Positions 55,080 through 64,000 of a stretch of 64,000 bases of DNA are shown in pieces. Positions within the stretch are counted from its first letter, which is position 1. Every line of letters begins with the position of its first letter. The stretch covers positions 106,198 to 170,197 of the forward strand of contig NZ_CAKXZT010000131.1 of assembly GCF_935825525.1 (NCBI RefSeq). The letters run 5' to 3'. Source of the DNA: Mesorhizobium escarrei. Its GTDB lineage: Bacteria; Pseudomonadota; Alphaproteobacteria; Rhizobiales; Rhizobiaceae. The position numbers and the translations under genes were made by a program. A model generated the notes under the pieces. That model ran no database searches. It saw only the letters and a list, made by a program, of their open reading frames with translations, and was not told where the DNA came from.

Positions 55080-55202
55080 GACATATTCGATATCTCCAGG
55101 AAGAGGTGTCGGCGAGCGGCCGCCTTCCACCGCCACGATCCGCGCCGTGTTGTCGAAGCTCGCGGTGGCGAGGAGCTTACCGCTTCCAGGCTGAGGCTGT
55201 GT
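55080..55202 (-). pseudogene. WD40 blade fragment beyond the WD40 gene stop
   Basis: Read on the minus strand, this encodes most of one further WD40 blade (GSGKLLATASFDNTARIVAV) beyond the stop of the adjacent gene. It then loses similarity. It is an additional rearranged piece of the same repeat family. Confidence 0.5.
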
Positions 55203-55980
55203 TTACCCCGGTGGGGTGGTCCAGCCTTCGCAAGTGGGCTGCCAGGACAGATCGCCGAGGTAGTTGCGCCCCTCGCTGAATGACAGATTGCGGCCCGGCC
55301 CAGTGCAGAGTTGGTGGAGCATGTCATCGAAGTTTGTGCTCCAGAGGTGGGCCGTATTGTACCAGCCCGCGGTAGCAAGCAGTTTGCCATCCCAGCTGAA
55401 CGCCACATCCGCGACCTTATCATCGTGGGTGACGCGGACGACCTCGCGGCCATCCGACACCGCCACGAGTCGCACCGTCTTGTCGTTGCTGGCGCTGGCC
55501 AGCAGCTTACCATCCGGGCTGAACGCCACCGCGTTGACCGTATCATCGTGACTGATGCGGGCGAGCTCGCGACCATCGACCACCGCCACGATCCGCGCCG
55601 TCTTGTCCCGGCTACCAGTAGCTAGCAGCTTGCCGTCCGGGCTGAACGCCACCGCCACGACCGCATCGGCGTGGGCGACCCGGACGACCTTGCGGCCATC
55701 GACCACCGCCACGATCCGCGCCGTGTTGTCCAGGCTACCAGTAGCTAGCAGCTTGCCGTCCGGGCTGAACGCAACTGCAAAGACCGCAGCATCGTGCGTG
55801 ACCCGGGCGACCTCGCGGCCATCGGCCACCGCCACTACCCGCGCCGTCTTGTCGTTACTGGGGCTGGCCAGCAACTTACCATCCGGGCTGAACGCCACCG
55901 TATTGACCGTATCATCGTGACCGATGCGGGCAAGGTCCTGGCCGCCGTCCACCACCACGACCCGTACCGTCTGGCACAGC
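55203..55980 (-). pseudogene. Minus-strand half of an inverted WD40 gene pair
   Basis: About 260 residues of WD40-like repeats (HDDTVNTVAFSPDGKLLASP, HDAAVFAVAFSPDGKLLATG) with what looks like a natural C-terminus (LCTGPGRNLSFSEG, YLGDLSWQPTCEGW). The frame is open to 56111, but the upstream 44 codons are antisense to the amino end of the plus-strand gene, so the real repeat coding begins near 55975. The amino-terminal effector part is missing. DNA of the repeats is nearly identical, in inverted orientation, to that of the plus-strand gene. Confidence 0.7.
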
Positions 55981-55997
55981 CGGTTACTCAGGACACC

Positions 55998-57145
55998 TCG
56001 CCCATAATTGCCGCCCTCGCTGCCACTGGTTGGCGCCTGGGGAAAGCCAGTGATGCCTGGAACGCCATGCAGCGCGTTCCCTTGGTAACTATCCTCGCCC
56101 GTGTCACCCACGCCGATGCGGTCGCGGCGGTGGCGTTCAGCCCGGACGGCAACCTGCTGGCCACCGCGAGCTGGGACAAGACGGCGCGGATTGTGGTGGT
56201 GGAAGACGGCCGCGAGGTCGCCCGGGTCACGCAGGATGCTACGGTCGTGGCGGTGGCGTTCAGCCCGGATGGCAAGCTGCTTGCCACCGCGAGTGACGAC
56301 AAAAACGAAAGGCCACGAGGTTGCCCGCGTCAGCCACGACGGTGCGGTCTACGGGCTGGCGTTCAGCCCGGATGGCAAACTGCTGGCCACCGCGGGCGGG
56401 GACAAGACGGCGCGGATAGTGGCGGCGGCTGATGGCCGCGAGGTCGCCCGGGTCACGCACGATGCTGCGGTCTTTGCGGTTGCGTTCAGCCCGGATGGCA
56501 AGCTGCTAGCTACTGGTAGCCGGGACGCGGCGGCGCGGATCGTGACGGTGGCGGTTGGCCGTGAGGTCGCCCCGCGTCAGCCACGACAAAGGGGTCTTGG
56601 CGATGGTGTTCAGCCCAGACTGCAAGCAGCTAGCGACTGGAAGCCGGGATGGAACGGTGCGGGTCGTGGTGGTGGACGGCGGCCGGGAGCTCGTCCGCCT
56701 CACCCACGGCGATGCGGTCAGTGCGGTGGCGTTCAGCCCGGATGGCAAGCTGCTTGCCACCGCGAGCGACGACAAAACGGCGCGCGTCATGGTAGTGGAC
56801 GGCGGCCGCGAGCTCACCCGGGTCACGCACGACGAACAGGTCTACGGGCTGGCGTTCAGCCCGGATGGCAAGCTGCTCACCGCGAGTTCGTACAAGACGC
56901 TTCCGGTGCTGACCATCCATGACGAAATTCTGGTCACGGTCGATGCTGACGCCGCCGAAGCGGTTGGAACCTTGCTCGCCGGTGTGATGATCGAGGCATT
57001 CGTCGACGTCCTGCCGAACGGACCTACCAGATTTCTTGCTATTCCATGGCGTCGGTCGGACTTTGGCGGATGCCAAGGCGGACGGCAAGACTTGCGAGGA
57101 TGCGACACGAGTCGCACTGGCTTCCACCAGGTTGACCTGATTTAA
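55998..57145 (+). pseudogene. Plus-strand WD40 gene with frameshifts, joined to a DNA polymerase A end
   Basis: Starting near 55998, IIAALAATGWRLGKASDAWN leads into WD40 repeats (THADAVAAVAFSPDGNLLAT). The frame changes near 56300 and again near 56570, giving three pieces. After the last blade, at about 56895, the coding switches to LTIHDEILVTVDADAAEAVG, which resembles the C-terminal motif C (HDE) of family A DNA polymerases. The gene is therefore a decayed chimera. No start codon with a ribosome site was identified at its amino end. Confidence 0.65.
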
Positions 57146-57459
57146 GGATATTCATCGCCTCCTCCGAAGCCGCCGCAATATGGAGCATGACCGCCTGGCT
57201 CGGCAACCGTGTCCGCTCCGCCGGGCCGCAGGCGGCATCCAGATTTCCTCCGTCCTTAGCGGCGCGGTTGAGGGTTCGATGATGTCAAAATAGAGGGGCT
57301 TGGCGCCCGTGTGAAGCAGTCGTGCTCGCCGCCGTGAAGAAGGGCATCATCGAGGGCACCATCGCCGAGGACCGGCACCGACGCCCTCAGCAGGTGCTCA
57401 GCGAGGGCGCGCAGGCTGCATCTCGACTTTGATCGCGTACTTGGCCGACAGGTGCGGCA
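57146..57459. other. Intergenic; no supported gene
   Basis: About 310 bases between the polymerase-like fragment and the end of the TIR gene. A short frame (AAVKKGIIEGTIAEDRHR) looks protein-like but has no context. Confidence 0.35.
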
Positions 57460-59022
57460 TCAGCCGGTCGGCGCGACGTTCGCAGCTAGATCAGCGGTCG
57501 TCAATGCGGTGCGCAGCCGGCCCGCCAGCCTCCTGATCTTCCCATTGGCGTCGACCCGCTCTTTCGGAGCCTGGACATCAACAGACCGGTTCCAATCCAC
57601 GATCCTCGCTTCGATCCGGGAAAGCAGATCGAGGACTCGAGGTCGGTCGTCGGTGCTGGCGGCGCGTACCTCAATCGCTTCTAGCGCGTAATAGAGGCAG
57701 ACCACCGTCGCCGGTGTGTCGCGCGCCTCGAGCAAGCTCAGTTCCCGCTCCAGGCCCTCGAGCAGATCTTCGAACGAAGGAAACGGCAGGTCTTTCGCCT
57801 TGGCCGCGTGGATGAAGAACACCAGCCGGTCGTACAGCCAGGGGCTGGTTGCCGCGTGCTTCAGCCGCCATTCCGGCGTGCTGAACTGCCCAACCGCCGC
57901 GATCTGGCTGTCCAGCTGCTGCTCGAGCGGATGAATCAGCCGGATTTTGCGCTCTTCCAGGTCCGTCAGCTCCTCATAGATCCGCGCATCGTCGAACACC
58001 GGAGGAACAGGATCGCGAAGGCGCATATACGCGGCTCTTATGGCTTCGCGCCGCCGTTCGCACACGGCGAGGCGGCCGTCGACATCGTTGAGACGCCCTT
58101 GATGATCGGTTCCGAACCTGTGCTCCTCAAGCAACTGACCGGCGATCGCCATCGCATAGCTATCCACCGCGGCACTGAGACGGTCGTACGCCAGTTGAGC
58201 GCCTGGCGGTAGCGCCGTCGCTATGCGGCTCCGTTGTTTCTCCATTGCGTCGCGAGCGATACAAGCGCCGGCATAACGATCCAGCCATCGCTGGTCGGCA
58301 CAATCGTGGAACGGTTCCTGAAAAGTCTTGCGTTCGAACAGCTGGGGGAAGCGATCGAAGATCGAGACCGTGGACGGTAGTTCCAGCTGCAGCACGGTCG
58401 TGGCAAAGGTCTTCCATGGATCGGCGACCGCCTCCGGATCGACGACAGGCAGAGAAGCCGGTGCATTCACAGCCGCCGGCTGGTCGACCATGAGCCGGTT
58501 CGCCGCGTCCGGAGGAGCCGGTGCATTCACAGCCGGCTGGTCGACCATGAGCCGGTTCGGCGCGTCCGGGAACGTGTTCACGTGAGCAACTACCTGATTC
58601 AGCAGGTCGAGCACCTCTCGCTTGATCGCATGAGCATCGCGCTCGATGACGGTGCCCTGCACCAGGGCGAGCGGACCATCGAGCGACGTGGCCGGAAGAT
58701 CGAACAGCACCGGAAATAGCGCGACCTCCCTGTCGCACCGGATCAATGCGCCAGCCTCGAACAGCAGCCATGGCGACGCATAGTTCTCAGGCGTGACACA
58801 GATGATGCCTGCCCGCGCGTTCTCAAGCAGACCTGCGAGATGGGAAAACCAGCTGCCTCCTTTCGGCAGGTCCGCGGACATGGAGACCACATGACTCCCG
58901 GGTCCCAGCGGGGGAGGTGGAGTCCAGTCCGGATCGTGAATCACGGACGTCATCAGCTGACGCAGAGCGTCGGCGAACAATCTGCTGCGAGTGTTCGACC
59001 AGGAAATGAAGATCTCGGACAA
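57460..59022 (-). CDS. TIR-domain protein
   Basis: A 520-residue protein beginning with a TIR domain (MSEIFISWSNTRSRLFADAL, ENARAGIICVTPENYASPWL, FEAGALIRC, with a candidate catalytic Glu in LLFEAGA near residue 108). A repeated linker follows near 152-191, where RLMVDQPA-VNAPA occurs twice, then a long helical region without known motifs. The start is TTG at 59022 with GGAG nine bases upstream. It would be a soluble NAD-consuming or signalling effector; the helical region may sense. Confidence 0.78.
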   Translation of the reverse strand: MSEIFISWSNTRSRLFADALRQLMTSVIHDPDWTPPPPLGPGSHVVSMSADLPKGGSWFSHLAGLLENARAGIICVTPENYASPWLLFEAGALIRCDREVALFPVLFDLPATSLDGPLALVQGTVIERDAHAIKREVLDLLNQVVAHVNTFPDAPNRLMVDQPAVNAPAPPDAANRLMVDQPAAVNAPASLPVVDPEAVADPWKTFATTVLQLELPSTVSIFDRFPQLFERKTFQEPFHDCADQRWLDRYAGACIARDAMEKQRSRIATALPPGAQLAYDRLSAAVDSYAMAIAGQLLEEHRFGTDHQGRLNDVDGRLAVCERRREAIRAAYMRLRDPVPPVFDDARIYEELTDLEERKIRLIHPLEQQLDSQIAAVGQFSTPEWRLKHAATSPWLYDRLVFFIHAAKAKDLPFPSFEDLLEGLERELSLLEARDTPATVVCLYYALEAIEVRAASTDDRPRVLDLLSRIEARIVDWNRSVDVQAPKERVDANGKIRRLAGRLRTALTTADLAANVAPTG

Positions 59023-59432
59023 AATGCGTCACTCCATCAGCGCCCGGCATCCTCCGCAAGAACGGTCCCAGAGCGCGAGGCGTAGTCCAGGATGCGCTCG
59101 TCGGCCGATAGCGGTTGCCTCCATCTCGCGCGCCTAGATATTGGCTGTCGTGGCGACCCTCCCGCGACACAGTGCAGTAAAGTTGGCAATGAACGATATG
59201 CCGATACGACAAGAAAGCCAATCAGTGTCGAGCTCGTCGCCAAGGGCAAGGCTTCCCCAAGGCGCGCGCGAGTCCATCGAGAGTCAACCCGAAATAGCGA
59301 GTTCACCGGAATAATCGGACGTGCGGATCGCCAGCAGATCAATCCCCGCCGTCGCACTGGTTCGGCCACATAGCCCTTGAGCTCGTCCTTCGGCGGCCAG
59401 TCGGTCGAACATTCTCTTTTGGTTCACGGGGG
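59023..59432. other. Intergenic; nothing recognised
   Basis: About 410 bases upstream of the TIR gene. No gene resemblance on either strand; the promoter of the TIR gene is expected here. Confidence 0.4.
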
Positions 59433-61568
59433 TCATTTCGCGGATTGTGGCGATGTGCGCGGCGATCTCGTGCCTTGCTCTCTAGCGTCAAAAAGCAGGC
59501 CGCGAAGATCGAGGTCCGTTCGAATGGCCGGAAGGCGAAGCATCTCATCGAGAGCCGCGCGAAAGCTAGACGGTGAGATCGCACTGCGATCAGGGCGCAC
59601 GAACAGCAGATGCAAAGCGCTCGGGTTGTTGGCGGCGACGCGAGCAGTATTTAGACACCAGAGTACGCCTCGCTGCATCGCGGAAGAAGTCGGCGGCGCG
59701 GCGCCCAGCTCGAAGTCTTGGAACTTCACCTCGACATTCGGTTGACTTGAAATCAATCTAGTGTAGCGGGTTTGCCACTCAGTACCTGGGACATGAACGC
59801 ACTTCTCAATGAATTCATCCTCCGGGAGCGGAATCAGCAGGCGGACTTTCATGCCCTGGCTAACGCACGCCTCAGCGAAGATAATTTCAGCTCCCCGCAC
59901 GCCTCGACATATCGCCAGATGGCCCTCTCCGTTCATATCCCATTCCCTGAGCTTCTCCTTAATGGCCTGCTCGAGGGGCTCGAGTTGTTGCTCGACGGAA
60001 AGATCTTCCCTGTCGAAGAAAACTCGATCTTGCCCGTCGCAGAAACCTGGATTCTCGGGGTCGTCCGTCATATGGCCGAGACAGACGACGACCTTCTCAA
60101 AGGTCTCATTGGCAAACATCCTGTCCGAGACTTCGTCCAGGACACGCATTAGACCCGATGTTGTCTCAGTGTGCAGACCCAGCTCGTGGTAAATCCTCAA
60201 GTGCGAGAGCATGGATTGGATATCGAACTTTCCTCTACCCGGCCAGTGAGCGGCCCGCTCGTATTCTCTTACCGCTTCGTCCAGGCGGCCCTCGCACAGG
60301 GCCAGTTCGGCCAAGGAAGTGCATGCCCAATATCCCCTGTCGTCTGGATCGTTCAAGTCACTCTCCCCTGCGTTTCGAACGATCTCTTTCGATTCTTTCA
60401 GGAGGTTTTCAAGGTCGCGATTGAGATGGCCATCGCATTTGAGCGCTGCGTTCTGAAGCCATGTAGCGATGGCACAGACGTTTATGGCAGCATAGTGGGA
60501 CGCTCGGTTTCTGTTCAAGCGCTCCTGGTACAAATCAAGTGCTGCGTACGCGCGACCCTGGTTCTTTAAGCAAGCCTTTAGACGTTCGTCCACGTTGGTG
60601 AAGTCTTTCCAGGAATCGCACCACAGATCTTTGTTCACACGACCTAGCGCGCCGAGCCAGTTCATACTTTCATGGTGGGTGTTCTTGACTCGATTCAGGT
60701 ACTCAGCTGCCTCGTTCGCGCGCCCTCGCCGGTTCAGCACCAGTCCGAGCTGACACTGCGCCTCAACGTGCATCGGATCTGCTTGTACAGCAGCCCGAAG
60801 TAGTTCCTCAGCGAACTCGAAGCGCTGTAGGCCGATCAGCGCCCATGCAGCCGTGTAGAGGACCTGCGCCGCCTGCAGACTGTTCGCGGCGTCGCCCGCA
60901 AGGGTCATGATGTCGGATGCGGCTCCCTTCCTCTGTGCCGTGCTGACCTTCTCGATCCAATCACCGTACCACCTGTTTGCGTACCCGACGCGCGCAATGT
61001 CAATTCGGGAGGTGTCAGGCGGTAAGAGGCCACGAAGCTCCTTGTAAACAGGGCTGCTGACATGCCGGGGGTCAGAATGCACGGCCCCCGCAATAAGGGC
61101 GGCAAGGCGCTGAATCTCCCGTTCAATCTCCTCTCTAATCTCGAGCCAGTCCGGCTCAACCTCCCGCTGAACCTCCGGTTTGGGTCGCTTTACGGCGAAA
61201 AGCTTCCCGCTGTACCGAAAGCTCTTGTCGACCGCGATGTCGATCGGATGATCGGCCCATCCGCCGTGGACAAGGATCGATCCCCGACCCGACAAGCCGT
61301 GGCGGACACCGAGCTCATAGAAGACGTTAGCGTTTAAGATAGAAATATCTGAGAGAACAAAATCAGATGTAGCTAGCTCGTAAAACATTCCGGTGCGGAT
61401 GTCTGCGCTTGTGGTCTCTTCGCTAGACCGAAACCACGTGCAGCCGGCTTGACGCAACGCCGGAACAAGCAGCCGTTCGTAAACTGCATCGAAGTCTACC
61501 TCGAGATCCCTACGCACAGGCTTCTTTCCGTACGGCATTACGACGAAGCAACGTGGGCGAATTCGCAT
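59433..61568 (-). CDS. ASK1-like protein: FVVMPYG domain plus TPR (TRAFs-binding/DUF4071) region
   Basis: A 711-residue protein. The N-terminal domain carries CFVVMPYGKKPVRR and FDAVYERLLVPALRQAG, followed by DIRTGMFYELATSDFVLSDI and NANVFYELGVRHGLSGRG, as in deoxyribohydrolase-like (DRHyd) or TIR-like domains of conflict systems. From about residue 200 there are TPRs (ALIGLQRFEFAEELLRAAVQ, HVEAQCQLGLVLNRRGRANE) of the TRAFs-binding/DUF4071 type found in animal ASK1 kinases. The C-terminal 200 residues form a further domain (HLAICRGVRGAEIIFAEACV). The start follows AGGAGAG. It is likely a signalling component of an immune-type system. Confidence 0.75.
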   Translation of the reverse strand: MRIRPRCFVVMPYGKKPVRRDLEVDFDAVYERLLVPALRQAGCTWFRSSEETTSADIRTGMFYELATSDFVLSDISILNANVFYELGVRHGLSGRGSILVHGGWADHPIDIAVDKSFRYSGKLFAVKRPKPEVQREVEPDWLEIREEIEREIQRLAALIAGAVHSDPRHVSSPVYKELRGLLPPDTSRIDIARVGYANRWYGDWIEKVSTAQRKGAASDIMTLAGDAANSLQAAQVLYTAAWALIGLQRFEFAEELLRAAVQADPMHVEAQCQLGLVLNRRGRANEAAEYLNRVKNTHHESMNWLGALGRVNKDLWCDSWKDFTNVDERLKACLKNQGRAYAALDLYQERLNRNRASHYAAINVCAIATWLQNAALKCDGHLNRDLENLLKESKEIVRNAGESDLNDPDDRGYWACTSLAELALCEGRLDEAVREYERAAHWPGRGKFDIQSMLSHLRIYHELGLHTETTSGLMRVLDEVSDRMFANETFEKVVVCLGHMTDDPENPGFCDGQDRVFFDREDLSVEQQLEPLEQAIKEKLREWDMNGEGHLAICRGVRGAEIIFAEACVSQGMKVRLLIPLPEDEFIEKCVHVPGTEWQTRYTRLISSQPNVEVKFQDFELGAAPPTSSAMQRGVLWCLNTARVAANNPSALHLLFVRPDRSAISPSSFRAALDEMLRLPAIRTDLDLRGLLFDAREQGTRSPRTSPQSAK

Positions 61569-61668
61569 GGCGCTCTCTCCTGTCAGGCTTTGACGCCGTC
61601 GGCCTATACGCGCTCAGTGATGTGTTGCATCCGCAAGAACTCATTGGCCGCAAGGGAATGGAGAGTCT

Positions 61669-61959
61669 TTAACCGGGATTCCCAGACGATCGCAATTGTG
61701 TCTTACGTGAAACCTGGCTGAGCCGGGTGCCGAACACCGCCAGCGACAGTGCCAGCACCAGATCGTCATGCGCAGCGGCGGCCGCGGTGAATTTCATCGC
61801 CCGAGGTCCGGGCATCACCTCGAAGGCCGTTATCTCGCCGAACAGCAGCCGCCACGCGATAGGCTGCGGGTCAGCGCCTGAGAACGGCGAAACGGCGTCA
61901 TGCGCACGCCTGAGATCGAGCTGTCCGAGGCCTAGGATTAGCGGCATGAACCACAACAT
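61669..61959 (-). pseudogene. Phage terminase-like C-terminal fragment
   Basis: The frame contains MKFTAAAAAHDDLVLALSLA, which resembles the end of terminase large-subunit-like proteins, preceded by a region (QPIAWRLLFGEITAFEVMPG) without clear match. It lacks the ATPase and nuclease cores. It lies in the opposite orientation to the intact terminase genes that follow. Confidence 0.5.
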
Positions 61960-62224
61960 TTTTTGCCGGCCTAGTTGTTCGCAAGGCGCATTCTGAAGCT
62001 TGATCGGCTGCGATTACGAGGACCGAGCGGTGCCCGCGACGAGTTCCACCCTGATGGCTGCAAGGACGTTGTCGTCAATACGTATACCGACGGGGGTGGC
62101 GCCTCCAGCGGAGGCGGCGGCGTCAGCTCCGACCCCTCGGATATCTCGGTCCGCTGCACCTGTGGTGCAACCGGAAGCTTCTTATTGCCCGCGCGACCGC
62201 CGATTTGTTGTATTCTCCACGGCT
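61960..62224. other. Upstream region of the terminase genes
   Basis: No supported gene. A frame in line with the small terminase gene is open through here, but the sequence is low-complexity and the recognisable protein begins at 62225. Confidence 0.4.
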
Positions 62225-62722
62225 ATGGCAAAGCAGCAAAGACCGTTGACCCAGCGACAGGAAAACCTCGTCAGGAAGGTTGCCGAAGGCATGCCAGCAT
62301 CAAGAGCCTACAGGGATGCTGGCTTCGCGGCGGGCAGCGATAATTCCGCAGAGGTGCTCGCTTCGAGAACATTAAGAAAGGTTCAGGTCGCCGCACGGCT
62401 CGCCGAACTCCGTGCCGAACAGGCAAGACGGCACGAGGTGACCATCGACAGCCTTGCCCGGGAGTTCGATGAAAACCGAGCGCATGCGATTCGGCTTGAG
62501 CAGATTGGTGCGGCGGTTCAGGCCACGACCATGAAGGCAAAGCTCTTCGGGTTCATGGTCGACCGGCAGCAGGTGCAGGTCGAACATACCTTGCGAAAAC
62601 CATCCGCCGATGAAAACGCCCCGATCGAGATGAGCCTTAAGGATTGGCAGGCGAAGTATGGCGGCGGCGTTCCCGACCTCGCGGAAAGCGGCAACGGCAA
62701 ACTGATTGAGCACGAACACTGA
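62225..62722 (+). CDS. Phage terminase small subunit
   Basis: A 165-residue protein starting MAKQQRPLTQRQENLVRKVA with a helix-turn-helix-like region (EGMPASRAYRDAGFAAGSDN) and a helical middle (LARLRAEQARR-like segment), typical of Terminase_2 small subunits that recognise phage DNA ends. I start at the ATG at 62225; an upstream start at 62000 would add a low-complexity tail. It ends five bases before the large-subunit gene. Confidence 0.82.
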   Translation: MAKQQRPLTQRQENLVRKVAEGMPASRAYRDAGFAAGSDNSAEVLASRTLRKVQVAARLAELRAEQARRHEVTIDSLAREFDENRAHAIRLEQIGAAVQATTMKAKLFGFMVDRQQVQVEHTLRKPSADENAPIEMSLKDWQAKYGGGVPDLAESGNGKLIEHEH

Positions 62723-62802
62723 CCGGAATGAATATCCAGATCGTCAAACCGCAACCGGGACCGCAGGCAGCCTTCATCCAGTGCACCGCCGATGTCGTCT
62801 GC
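62717..62802 (+). repeat. Native copy of the terminase-start direct repeat
   Basis: Matches 50920-51006 with about five differences and one gap. This copy continues into the full terminase gene; the other does not. Confidence 0.9.
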
Positions 62803-64000
62803 TATGGCGGCGCTCGCGGCGGCGGCAAGTCGTGGGCCATCGCGCTGGACTTCTGGCTGCATGCGGAACGGCATGGCGAAGATGCACGGGGCCTCATCCT
62901 GCGCAAGACCCGCGAAGACCTGAAGGACTTCATCGACACCGCCGGGCACATGTTTGCGGGAAGTGCGCGATATTCGGAGAAGGGGAACTTCTTCAAATTC
63001 ACGAGCGGGGCGAAACTATACTGCGGCTACCTCGAACGTGAAGCCGATGCGGCCAACTACCAGGGCTGGAGCCTGACACGGCTCTATTTCGACGAGTTGA
63101 CGCAGTTGACAACGCTCGATCCGGTGCTACGTCTCCTTGCGACGCTGAGATCGGCGAAGGGCATCCGGCCGCAAGCGAAATTCACCTGCAATCCGGGCGG
63201 GCCGTCGCATCACGAGGTCAAGTCGAAGTTTGTCGACCTCGGCCCCTATAACGTCACGTGGAAGGACGGTTTGAGTTGGGTATTCATCCCAGCGCGCGTT
63301 CAGGATAACCCGGCCCTGCTCCAGGCCGATCCGCGCTACATCGACCGCCTGAAGTCCACCGGAAGCCCGCAGCGGGTTCGCGCTTGGCTCGAAGGCGACT
63401 GGAACGTAACTGAAGGCGCCTTCTTCAGCGAGTTCTCGACGGCGCGGCACGTCATCCCGCCGTTTTCGGTGCCGGCGCACTGGACGAAATTCAGGTCGAT
63501 GGATTGGGGGTCGGCCTCGCCCTTCGCTGTGCATTGGCTCGCGGTCGTTCAGGACGACGTCGAACATGACGGTCGCACTATCCCGCGTGGTGGGCTCGTC
63601 GTTTACAGAGAATGGTACGGAGCATCCGCGCCGAATGTCGGACTTAAGCTCACCGCCGAGGAAGTCGCCGCCGGGATCGTCGCTCGCGAGACGGATCGGG
63701 ACGGCAGGCGGGAGCACGTTTCTTATGGCGTGCTGGACCCAAGCGCCTTCGCCGTCCAGAGCGGACCCAGCATCGCCGAAACCCTGATGCGGCATGGCGC
63801 GGCGTTCCGGCGGGCCGAGAACACTAGAACATCGGCCATCTCGCATGACCGGCGCAAAGGCGGATGGGACCAATTACGCGCCCGGCTCAAGGGCGATGGA
63901 GATGGCCGGCCCCTTATCTACTTCTTCGAGACGTGTCGGGACATCGTCCGGACCCTGCCACTTCTCCAACACGATCAGCACAACAATGAAGATGTCGCGA
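62728..64000 (+). CDS. Phage terminase large subunit (partial, runs off the window)
   Basis: At least 424 residues are present, without a stop before the window end. The Walker A motif (YGGARGGGKSW) is at residues 26-36. The ATPase region continues with LILRKTREDLKDFIDTAG and LYFDELTQLT (Walker B-like) near 117-126, and CNPGGPSHHE near 154. The nuclease half begins near 250 (FRSMDWGSASPFAVHWLAVV, with the first acidic metal ligand), later YGVLDPSAFA. It would package phage DNA. Together with the small subunit it marks the beginning of a prophage or phage remnant to the right. Confidence 0.92.
   Translation, partial: MNIQIVKPQPGPQAAFIQCTADVVCYGGARGGGKSWAIALDFWLHAERHGEDARGLILRKTREDLKDFIDTAGHMFAGSARYSEKGNFFKFTSGAKLYCGYLEREADAANYQGWSLTRLYFDELTQLTTLDPVLRLLATLRSAKGIRPQAKFTCNPGGPSHHEVKSKFVDLGPYNVTWKDGLSWVFIPARVQDNPALLQADPRYIDRLKSTGSPQRVRAWLEGDWNVTEGAFFSEFSTARHVIPPFSVPAHWTKFRSMDWGSASPFAVHWLAVVQDDVEHDGRTIPRGGLVVYREWYGASAPNVGLKLTAEEVAAGIVARETDRDGRREHVSYGVLDPSAFAVQSGPSIAETLMRHGAAFRRAENTRTSAISHDRRKGGWDQLRARLKGDGDGRPLIYFFETCRDIVRTLPLLQHDQHNNEDVA

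Noticed and set aside
54773..55576. 267-codon minus-strand frame overlapping the WD40 gene
   Set aside because: It is an alternative frame of the same repeats; the frame ending at 55203 has the conserved SPDGK-type blades.

Overview
The window looks like an accessory region of an alphaproteobacterium, probably a rhizobium-like member of the Hyphomicrobiales. The evidence is high-GC coding, the IS66, IS6, IS21, IS3 and IS5 elements, a serine recombinase with its DUF2924 and DUF3489 companions, and decayed fragments of DeoR and aldehyde dehydrogenase genes. No tRNA, rRNA or CRISPR array was seen. Almost every intact gene belongs to a defence or conflict system, to a mobile element or to a phage.

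Layout. (1) 0.85-12.9 kb: a complete DNA phosphorothioation defence island of Ssp type. On the minus strand lie sspA (cysteine desulfurase), sspB (DUF4007), sspC (large P-loop ATPase) and sspD (DndC-like PP-loop enzyme). Converging on the plus strand are a small protein, a DndD-like SMC ATPase, a Dnd-associated protein and a PLD-helicase, which look like the SspFGH restriction arm. (2) 13.4-15.6 kb: a tight pair of a DUF262 protein and a Ser/Thr kinase. (3) 16.4-20.4 kb: an AT-richer cassette of a 106-residue protein, a TPR-like protein and a SAM methyltransferase. (4) 20.4-23 kb: decayed DNA with an IS66 remnant. (5) 23.1-31.6 kb: an Avs-like nuclease-STAND NTPase whose small partner gene is split by an intact IS66 element; the 8-bp target duplication and the displaced 3' end of the gene can both be read. 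(6) 31.7-35.1 kb: a ubiquitin-like conjugation operon (DUF2188, ubiquitin-like protein, E1, DUF6527) divergent from an XRE/ImmA pair. (7) 35.1-38.8 kb: a nonsense-broken gene and a serine-recombinase module. (8) 38.8-50.1 kb: three same-orientation IS6 copies enclosing a SLOG-TIR effector, a pentapeptide-TIR-like protein, a TIR-WD40 membrane protein and transposon debris. (9) 50.1-62.8 kb: WD40, ankyrin, TIR and ASK1-like TPR proteins, flanked by direct repeats of the start of a phage terminase gene. (10) 62.2-64 kb: phage terminase small and large subunits, running off the window.

How it works together. Regions 1, 2, 5 and 6 read as separate anti-phage or regulatory modules stacked in one island. 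Region 9 holds several signalling and effector proteins and includes a WD40 gene pair in head-to-head inverted arrangement, where recombination between the repeats would swap the amino ends. The least described candidates are the DUF262-kinase pair, the small-protein/TPR/methyltransferase cassette and the inverted WD40 pair.
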